DNA of 64,000 nucleotides from JAUUZQ01 sp964538375 (GTDB lineage Bacteria; Bacteroidota; Bacteroidia; Bacteroidales; GCA-2748055), in assembly GCA_964538375.1 (NCBI GenBank), contig CAZIFQ010000004.1:109921-173920 (forward strand), read 5' to 3'. The translations under genes and the position numbers were made by a program. Below the pieces are notes generated by a model. That model had not been told where the DNA came from. It searched no databases and saw only the letters and a program-made list of their open reading frames with translations. Positions 17,532-24,649 of this stretch are shown here, in pieces; the stretch's first letter is position 1; each line of letters begins with the position of its first letter.

Positions 17532-19970
17532 ATGAAATTCGGATATTTTGATGATTTAAATCGTGAATACGTAATAACAAATCCCGCAACTCCCTGGCCC
17601 TGGATTAATTACCTGGGTAACGAAGACTTTTTTTCTTTAATCTCAAATACTGCGGGAGGATATGCTTTCTATAAAGACGCGAAATTCCGTCGCATAACGC
17701 GGTACCGGTACAATAATGTCCCCATGGATAATGGCGGACGTTATTTTTATATCAAGGATGGTGATACACTTTGGTCCCCGGGCTGGAAGCCGGTAAAAAC
17801 ACCATTGGATAAATACGAATGTCGGCATGGGATGAATTATACCAGGATCACAGGCGAGAAAGACGGTATAAAAGCAGAAACCCTGTTCTTTGTTCCGCTT
17901 AAAACCTGGGCCGAAGTGCAAAAAGTTACCCTGAGTAACCACTCGGACAAAAGCAAAACGTTGAAGCTGTTTTCATTTGCTGAATGGGCTCTATGGAATG
18001 CTGCTGCAGACATGGAGAATTTCCAGCGTAACTTCTCAACCGGCGAAGTGGAAATCGAAGGATCGACCTTGTATCATAAGACGGAGTATAAAGAGCGTAG
18101 AAACCATTATGCATATTATACTGTAAACAGCGACATTGCCGGTTTTGATACCGACAGGGAAACCTTTTTTGGCCTTTACAACGAATTCAGCGAACCGAAA
18201 ACCGTTCTGGATGGCACGCCACAAAACAGCGTGGCTCACGGTTGGTCGCCAATTGCATCACACTGCATTGAAGTGGAATTGCAAGCCGGCGAAAGCAAGG
18301 ATTTTGTCTTTTTGCTTGGCTATGTGGAAAACGAGCAGGAAGATAAATGGGAAGCAAAAAACATTATCAATAAAGCGAAAGCGAAAGCCTGCATGGCTCA
18401 ATTCGACACAGCTGAAAAAGTGGATGCCGCATTGGCCGAATTAAAGAATTACTGGGATGAACTTCTGGGTGTTTATACCCTCGAATCGGGTGACGATAAG
18501 TTAAACAGGATGGTGAATATCTGGAACCAGTACCAGTGTATGATTACTTTTAACTTTTCACGCTCGGCATCTTTTTTTGAGAGTGGTATTGGCCGTGGCA
18601 TGGGTTTTCGCGATTCCAACCAGGACCTGATTGGTTTCGTTCACCAGATACCCGAACGTGCCCGCGAACGCATCCTCGATATTGCAGCCACTCAATTCCC
18701 GGATGGAGGTTGTTACCATCAGTATCAGCCACTTACTAAGCGAGGAAATAATGATGTCGGGGGCGGTTTCAACGATGACCCCATGTGGCTCATCCTGGGT
18801 ACAGTAAGCTACCTGAAAGAAACCGGGGATTTCAGTATTCTGGACGAGATGGTTCCCTTCGACAACGATATGAGCCTGGCCAAATCATTATTCGATCATC
18901 TGACTATTTCTTTTGATCATGTAATCAACAACCTGGGGCCCCATGGTCTGCCACTCATCGGTCGTGCCGACTGGAACGATTGCCTGAACCTGAATTGTTT
19001 CTCTGAGGATCCCAATGAGTCTTTCCAGACCACCGAAAACAAAACAGAAGGCTCGCGTGCCGAGTCGCTCATGATTGCCGGTCTGTTCGTAGTGTACGGA
19101 AACGACTATGTGGAACTGTGTAAACACCTTGGTAAACAAGAGGAAGCTACCCGTGCCCAAGCCTGTGTGTATGACATGATAGCAGCAGTGAAAAAGCACG
19201 GATGGGATGGAGAGTGGTTTCTGCGTGCCTACGACTTCTTTGGCAATAAAATCGGGAGTAAGGAAAACGAAGAGGGCAAAATATTTATTGAGTCGAACGG
19301 TTGGTGCACCATGGCGGGAATTGGTCAGGAAGAAGGAATGCCTGAAAAGGCACTGGATGCAGTGAAAGACCGACTCGACTGTGATTACGGCATTGCACTG
19401 AACAATCCGGCATTTACCAAATATGTCATCGAATATGGCGAAATATCTACCTACCCGGCTGGATATAAAGAAAATGCGGGCATCTTCTGCCATAACAACC
19501 CATGGATCATGATTGGTGAAACTGTTTTGGGCAGGGGAGACAGAGCCTGGGAGTATTTTAAAAAGATATGTCCGGCCTACCTTGAGGAAATTAGTGAGCT
19601 GCATAAAACAGAACCCTATGTATATGCCCAGATGATAGCCGGTAAAGATGCCTTCAAGCCGGGTGAAGCTAAAAACTCGTGGCTTACAGGTACTGCTGCC
19701 TGGAATTTCTATGCCATTTCGCAGTACATACTGGGCATCAGGCCACAGTACGAAGGCCTGTTGATCGATCCCTGCATCCCTGCCAGCTGGGACTCCTTTA
19801 CCGTAAAACGCCGATTCAGAGGTGCCCTTTACAACATTCGGATAACAAATCAGAACAAGGTGAGTAAAGGTGTCCGTAAGCTTACCCTGAATAGGGAAAG
19901 TATCCAGGGAAATATTATTCCGCTGCAGTCACCCGGCACCCAGGTTGATGTGGTGGTAGAAATGGGTTAA
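17532..19970 (+). CDS. cbp: GH94 cellobiose phosphorylase
   Basis: This 812-aa cytoplasmic enzyme is full length for cellobiose phosphorylases (about 810-820 aa). It converts cellobiose and phosphate into glucose 1-phosphate and glucose. The N-terminal MKFGYFDD...EYVITNPATPWPW is nearly invariant in the family. The catalytic general acid lies in GRADWNDCLNL (DWND at residues 480-483), preceded by RDSNQDL and GGGFNDDPMW, and followed by the C-terminal jelly-roll segment. No signal peptide is present. It ends the locus, and with the GH130 enzyme it makes two phosphorolytic routes, saving one ATP per disaccharide. Laminaribiose or cellodextrin phosphorylase are less likely given the N-terminus. 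Confidence 0.95.
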   Translation: MKFGYFDDLNREYVITNPATPWPWINYLGNEDFFSLISNTAGGYAFYKDAKFRRITRYRYNNVPMDNGGRYFYIKDGDTLWSPGWKPVKTPLDKYECRHGMNYTRITGEKDGIKAETLFFVPLKTWAEVQKVTLSNHSDKSKTLKLFSFAEWALWNAAADMENFQRNFSTGEVEIEGSTLYHKTEYKERRNHYAYYTVNSDIAGFDTDRETFFGLYNEFSEPKTVLDGTPQNSVAHGWSPIASHCIEVELQAGESKDFVFLLGYVENEQEDKWEAKNIINKAKAKACMAQFDTAEKVDAALAELKNYWDELLGVYTLESGDDKLNRMVNIWNQYQCMITFNFSRSASFFESGIGRGMGFRDSNQDLIGFVHQIPERARERILDIAATQFPDGGCYHQYQPLTKRGNNDVGGGFNDDPMWLILGTVSYLKETGDFSILDEMVPFDNDMSLAKSLFDHLTISFDHVINNLGPHGLPLIGRADWNDCLNLNCFSEDPNESFQTTENKTEGSRAESLMIAGLFVVYGNDYVELCKHLGKQEEATRAQACVYDMIAAVKKHGWDGEWFLRAYDFFGNKIGSKENEEGKIFIESNGWCTMAGIGQEEGMPEKALDAVKDRLDCDYGIALNNPAFTKYVIEYGEISTYPAGYKENAGIFCHNNPWIMIGETVLGRGDRAWEYFKKICPAYLEEISELHKTEPYVYAQMIAGKDAFKPGEAKNSWLTGTAAWNFYAISQYILGIRPQYEGLLIDPCIPASWDSFTVKRRFRGALYNIRITNQNKVSKGVRKLTLNRESIQGNIIPLQSPGTQVDVVVEMG

Positions 19971-19982
19971 TCCATAAGATAA

Positions 19983-20176
19983 ATGAGAAAAGATACTGTG
20001 AATGATTTCCTAGGGACTTTCGAAGTGGATTAAGCCGAGGTAAAAGTGATATGATTGGTTTGGTTATTCCGAATATTTCCGATAGCTTTTATGCAAGAAT
20101 TGCCAGGAGAATTGAAAGAAAGGCCAGATTATCCGTAATTTTCGTGTGTTGCATGTTGTATTTGGTGTCTAACTAA
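19983..20176 (+). pseudogene. Remnant of a LacI-family transcription regulator
   Basis: Codons from 20030 to about 20128 read LSRGKSDMIGLVIPNISDSF followed by YARIARRIERKA. This is the junction between hinge helix and ligand-binding domain in LacI-type repressors. Similarity stops after that and the frame ends at 20174-20176. A short frame starting ATG at 19983 (MRKDTVNDF) could be the decayed start of the DNA-binding domain, out of frame with the rest. No full reading frame exists, so this is a dead fragment. It sits where a regulator of the sugar locus would be expected. Confidence 0.75.
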
Positions 20177-20212
20177 CTCAAATATAGCCTTTTATGCTAA
20201 GACATGCAACAC
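20146..20212. repeat. Inverted repeat at the end of the LacI remnant
   Basis: GTGTTGCATGT (20146-20156) is repeated in inverse as ACATGCAACAC (20202-20212), a perfect 11-bp pair around 45 nt, followed by a T run. LacI similarity stops just upstream. It may be a terminator or the scar of an inserted element. The rest of the 19971-20361 gap is AT-rich; I see no other gene there. Confidence 0.5.
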
Positions 20213-20361
20213 TTTTTACTTATATATTCATCTCATTATCAATATCTTATCAACAAGGAAACTTTAGTTAATTAATATCACTAAGAATGTGACGATTTTA
20301 TATTATTTTTAAAATCCAATTCTGAGTAAGACCTAACATGTAATAATTTAAAATTTCAACA

Positions 20362-23300
20362 ATGAAAAATCTTGCCAGCTCTCGTATTTTATCATCTTTT
20401 ATGGCACTTATGGTTGTACTTTTTTCAATGGGATCAGCTAATGTTTATGCCAAAGAGAAGAAAAAAGACGATGGAGATAAAGAGAAGAAATCTGAATCTT
20501 CCATTTATAGTGGACTTAAGTGGAGAAGCATTGGTCCGGCAATGACTTCCGGACGAATTGCTGATTTCGCGGTGAATCCCGAAAATAACAGTGAGTGGTA
20601 TGTTGGTGTGGCTTCCGGTCATGTTTGGAAAACCATCAATAATGGTACAACATTCAAACCGGTATTCGATAAAGAAGGATCTTATTCCATTGGCGTGGTA
20701 ACCATAGACCCAAATAACCATCATGTGGTTTGGGTTGGTACGGGGGAGAATAATCATCAGCGTGCCCTGGGGTACGGAGATGGTGTGTATAAGTCTGAAG
20801 ATGGTGGTAAGAGTTGGAAGAATATGGGATTGAAGGAGTCACGACAAATAGGAGGGATCGTTGTTGACCCGAGAAACTCAAATGTTGTATTTGTTGCAGC
20901 AGAAGGATCTGCCTGGGGACCAGGTGGTGATCGCGGCTTATATAAATCTTGCGATGGAGGAGAAAACTGGAGGAAAGTGCTGGAAATAAGTGAGAATACA
21001 GGTGTGAACAATGTAGTCATTGATCCGGTGGATCCTGGAATCATGTATGCAACAAGTGAACAACGACGCAGGCATGTACATACTAAAATTGGCGGCGGAC
21101 CGGAATCTGCCTTGTATCGCTCAACAGACGGGGGAGAAACCTGGGTGAAGAGTAACAAAGGACTTCCAGGAGTGCATATCGGGGGAATGGGAATTGATGT
21201 TTCACCGGTGGACCATAATATAGTATACCTGGTTGTTGAAGCAGCGGAAGACAAAAGTGGTTTTTACAAGTCTGTCGACAGGGGAGCTTCCTGGAACCGC
21301 ATGGGTGATTATCACGCCAGTGGACAATATTACAATGAAATTTATTGCGATCCTGTGGATGTGGATATTGTTTATTCCATGGAAACAGTTTCAAAGGTAA
21401 CAAAGGATGGCGGCAAGACATGGAAGAGTATAAGCACAGATGGCAGACATGTTGATGACCATGCCCTATGGATCGAACCTACTGATCATTCACATTACCT
21501 GATTGGTGGTGATGGCGGGGTTTATGAAACATATGATGCAGGAAAAACATTTATGTATAAGTCAAACCTGCCTGTAACACAATTCTATCGTGTGAATGTG
21601 GATAATAATTTTCCGTTTTATAATGTATTTGGAGGAACGCAGGACAATAATACCCTGATGGGGCCTTCAAGAAACCTGAGTAGAGCCGGAGTGACAAATG
21701 AGCAATGGAAGGCCATCCAGGGTGGCGATGGATTCTGGGTTGGCATCAGTCCGGATGACCCGGGAATTATCTATGCAGAGTCACAATATGGCAATGTAAG
21801 CCGTTATGACAGCAAAAGCGGAGAAAGTATCAGTGTGAAGCCAAGACCACGACAGGGAGAAGATACTTACAAGTGGAATTGGAATGCACCACTCGTTGTG
21901 AGTAAGCATTCTCCAACCCGTGTTTATATAATGGCCAATAAAGTTTTCAGGTCTGAGAACAGGGGAGATGGATGGGAGGTGATCAGTGATGATTTAACTT
22001 CTGGTGTAGACAGGAATACATGGCCCGCTATGGATCATTTCTGGAGCTATGATGCTGTAGTTAAAGATGTATCTACCAGTTTGTTTGGAACTGGTGTTTC
22101 ATTTTCTGAATCACCACTGAATGAAGATCTGTTATTCGCTGGAACCGATGATGGTGTATTGTCGATTACCGAAACCGGTGAAATGCCCTGGCGTAAAGTG
22201 AAGACTTTCGAAGGTGTTCCGGAGTTTACTTATATCAGCGATATCATGGCGGATAAATATGATGAGAATGTCGTATATGTATCCTTTGACAACCGCAAAA
22301 GAGACGATTTCAAACCTTATGTACTGAAGAGTACAGACAAGGGGAAAAGCTGGACTTCTATAGCAGCTAACCTACCGGAGAACGGAACGGTTCATACCCT
22401 GGAGCAGGATAGCGAAGTCCCTTCATTGCTTTTTGCGGGTACCGAATTTGGATGTTTCTTTACTTTGGATGGAGGAAAAGAGTGGACGCAACTGAAGTCA
22501 GGACTACCTGCCATAGCTGTAAGAGACATGGTGATCCAGGAAAGAGAAAAGGACCTGGTACTGGCAACATTTGGAAGGGGTTTTTATATTCTCGACGATT
22601 ATACTCCGCTTAAAGAGCTGGCTAAGAACAAGGCAATTAAGGAAAGCAGTGCTTATATATTCCCTATAGCAGATGCAAAGATGTTTTCAGCTACCGGGGG
22701 AAAATATGGACAGGGATCAACCTTCTTTACTTCAAAGAATCCGGATTTTGGTGCTGTGATTACCTATTTTCTGAAAGAGGTTCCCGAGACAATGAAGGCA
22801 GAGCGTCATGAGAAAGAGACGGAATTATTTAAAGAGAAAAAGCCAATTCCTCAGCCTACACGGGATCAACTGAGGGCAGAAGAGAGTGAGATTGCGCCTT
22901 ATCTTGTATTTACAATTTATGATAATGCAGGAATGGCTGTTCGCAGGATTACCCAAAAGGCAGGCAAAGGCATCAACAAGGTGAATTGGGATCTCAGGTA
23001 TTCGAATACCAATCCTTCAAGAGGAAGTGTAACGAAATTTAATCCTGTTTCTGAGAGCAGGGGAGGCGTCCTGGCAATGCCTGGCGAGTACAATGTATCG
23101 CTCGATATGGTGGCGAAGGATGAAGTAAAAAGAATGGTTGAACCAGTAGCGTTCAAAGCTAATCTGCTAAATATGAACATATTGTCTGATGTGGACAGGG
23201 AAGGTCTTATAGAATTCCAACTGAATATGGCAGAATTGTCCAGGGTATTTATGGGTGTTGACCGGATGATTAGCGAAGAGCTTAACAAGGTAGTTTCAAT

Positions 23301-23664
23301 TAAGCAGATTTCACTGCAGACTCCATCTGTTGATCTTGACATACAGCATAAGATTGCAGGAATTGAGAAGCAGCTGAAAGATATGCAATACCTGATTGAT
23401 GGTCCGAGCGCCAAAGCAAGTTGGGAAGAACTGCCACCGATGGATATGCCACTGGGCAGAAGGTTAAATATTGCTGTTAGGACACACTGGAGTAATTCGC
23501 AAGGTCTGACAGCAACCGCAGTGACTCAATATGAAATTCTAAAGGAAGAGTTTCCTCCGCTGATCGAGCAACTGAAAGCAATAGACGCAGAAATAATATC
23601 TATCGAGCAGGAGCTTGATGAAGCTGGTGCTGCCTGGACTCCTGGCAGGATTATGGAGCTGTAG
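20362..23664 (+). CDS. BNR/sortilin-type repeat protein (exported, putative glycosidase-like)
   Basis: This 1100-aa protein has a signal peptide (about residues 1-30) and a highly charged stretch after it (KEKKKDDGDKEKK). Repeated SxDGGxxW Asp-box motifs follow over roughly residues 90-760: YKSEDGGKSW, YKSCDGGENW, YRSTDGGETW, VTKDGGKTW and LKSTDKGKSW. These form a ten-bladed propeller of the VPS10/sortilin type common in Bacteroidota. The C-terminal third (about 800-1100) is beta-rich then helical. Such proteins are often labelled glycosyl hydrolase, but no catalytic residues can be assigned and the role is unknown. It is not clearly part of the upstream sugar locus: 390 nt and a regulator remnant lie between. 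Confidence 0.85.
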   Translation: MKNLASSRILSSFMALMVVLFSMGSANVYAKEKKKDDGDKEKKSESSIYSGLKWRSIGPAMTSGRIADFAVNPENNSEWYVGVASGHVWKTINNGTTFKPVFDKEGSYSIGVVTIDPNNHHVVWVGTGENNHQRALGYGDGVYKSEDGGKSWKNMGLKESRQIGGIVVDPRNSNVVFVAAEGSAWGPGGDRGLYKSCDGGENWRKVLEISENTGVNNVVIDPVDPGIMYATSEQRRRHVHTKIGGGPESALYRSTDGGETWVKSNKGLPGVHIGGMGIDVSPVDHNIVYLVVEAAEDKSGFYKSVDRGASWNRMGDYHASGQYYNEIYCDPVDVDIVYSMETVSKVTKDGGKTWKSISTDGRHVDDHALWIEPTDHSHYLIGGDGGVYETYDAGKTFMYKSNLPVTQFYRVNVDNNFPFYNVFGGTQDNNTLMGPSRNLSRAGVTNEQWKAIQGGDGFWVGISPDDPGIIYAESQYGNVSRYDSKSGESISVKPRPRQGEDTYKWNWNAPLVVSKHSPTRVYIMANKVFRSENRGDGWEVISDDLTSGVDRNTWPAMDHFWSYDAVVKDVSTSLFGTGVSFSESPLNEDLLFAGTDDGVLSITETGEMPWRKVKTFEGVPEFTYISDIMADKYDENVVYVSFDNRKRDDFKPYVLKSTDKGKSWTSIAANLPENGTVHTLEQDSEVPSLLFAGTEFGCFFTLDGGKEWTQLKSGLPAIAVRDMVIQEREKDLVLATFGRGFYILDDYTPLKELAKNKAIKESSAYIFPIADAKMFSATGGKYGQGSTFFTSKNPDFGAVITYFLKEVPETMKAERHEKETELFKEKKPIPQPTRDQLRAEESEIAPYLVFTIYDNAGMAVRRITQKAGKGINKVNWDLRYSNTNPSRGSVTKFNPVSESRGGVLAMPGEYNVSLDMVAKDEVKRMVEPVAFKANLLNMNILSDVDREGLIEFQLNMAELSRVFMGVDRMISEELNKVVSIKQISLQTPSVDLDIQHKIAGIEKQLKDMQYLIDGPSAKASWEELPPMDMPLGRRLNIAVRTHWSNSQGLTATAVTQYEILKEEFPPLIEQLKAIDAEIISIEQELDEAGAAWTPGRIMEL

Positions 23665-23680
23665 GTAGCATAAATCAGAT

Positions 23681-23722
23681 ACACACATAAACATCCTTGA
23701 TGGGTGTTTGTGTGTGTTTTTT
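23681..23722 (+). terminator. Intrinsic terminator after the BNR-repeat gene
   Basis: The stem ACACACATAAACATCC (23681-23696) pairs with GGGTGTTTGTGTGTGT, with a few G-T pairs and a short loop, and runs into a seven-T tract. The gap beyond it to 23896 is AT-rich; I recognise no gene in it. Confidence 0.8.
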
Positions 23723-23896
23723 TATATATAAAGTGCACTGGAATGCACTATCTAAAATAATTATGTTGATTCAGACAATTTAACTTTCAACTCCTCTATG
23801 TTGCTTTTATACTACATCTTTCGTACCTTGCTGTATGTCTTGTTGATTTATTTGAGGGAGAAGATTTGTTATGCACCCAAACAATTCTAACCATAA

Positions 23897-24649
23897 ATGA
23901 AATACTCTTTTCAGTCCATCCTGCTTCCGCTTGTCTTTTTAATTTTCACTTCATTTATTAATTTGTCTGCACAGGATCTCAGGTTTGGCTTTTCATTTGA
24001 TATTGGATTAGGGAACAAGATTCAGGAACTTGATGATATTGAGTTTACATGGCTGGATGAGGTTTACACAGCTCATCCTGGTGATGCAGATTTATTCTTG
24101 AAGATGGCAGGTACTGCAAACCTTGATTACCTGTATGGGAGGTCTGCCTTCATGTTGGAGAGTGGCTATGGCATTTATTCAACTGCCTGGCGCTATTTCA
24201 ACACCATCTTTGAAGTAGACACTATAAGACTGAATGTTGCTAAATCAGCGATTCCAATATATCTGAAGTATGGATATCTCTTTGGTAAATCTACTTATAT
24301 CCAGCCTTTTGTCGGCATAGGGATAGCATACCACTATAATTTTTCTTCATTTTCTGAAATGCTATATCCGGCGGAGCTGCCTCTCTACTATGATGAGGAA
24401 TCGCTTATGAGCAGATTACCTGAGGATATGGTCCGGAATTCTGTAGATTACCTGGCAGTGGCTGGTGTAGAGGTGATCTTTCCTTCTGCACTGAAACTGA
24501 GTCTGAATTATGAATATAAATTGTTTTCTGAGTTCGGAACCTCGTTTAATCACATAGGAACATTTAAAATTACAAAGACCATATCCTTAATGAACCGAGA
24601 AAAAAAGAGGAACGCACAATTACTTAAATATATCAAATATGAAAAGTAA
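23897..24649 (+). CDS. Outer-membrane beta-barrel protein
   Basis: This 250-aa protein has a signal peptide ending NLSAQ, followed by alternating hydrophobic and aromatic strands (LRFGFSFDIGLG, YIQPFVGIGIAYHYNF, LKLSLNYEYKLF). These are typical of small 8-10 stranded porin-like or PorT-like barrels of Bacteroidota. The last 11 nt overlap the start of the caspase gene, so the two are translationally coupled and probably work together. The very C-terminal tail is basic (REKKRNAQLLKYIKYEK), unusual for a barrel, which normally ends in an aromatic strand. The function is unknown. Confidence 0.75.
   Translation: MKYSFQSILLPLVFLIFTSFINLSAQDLRFGFSFDIGLGNKIQELDDIEFTWLDEVYTAHPGDADLFLKMAGTANLDYLYGRSAFMLESGYGIYSTAWRYFNTIFEVDTIRLNVAKSAIPIYLKYGYLFGKSTYIQPFVGIGIAYHYNFSSFSEMLYPAELPLYYDEESLMSRLPEDMVRNSVDYLAVAGVEVIFPSALKLSLNYEYKLFSEFGTSFNHIGTFKITKTISLMNREKKRNAQLLKYIKYEK

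Noticed and set aside
18888..19604. 238-codon minus-strand frame inside the cellobiose phosphorylase gene
   Set aside because: Antisense shadow of a highly conserved gene; low-complexity hydrophobic composition and no recognisable motif.
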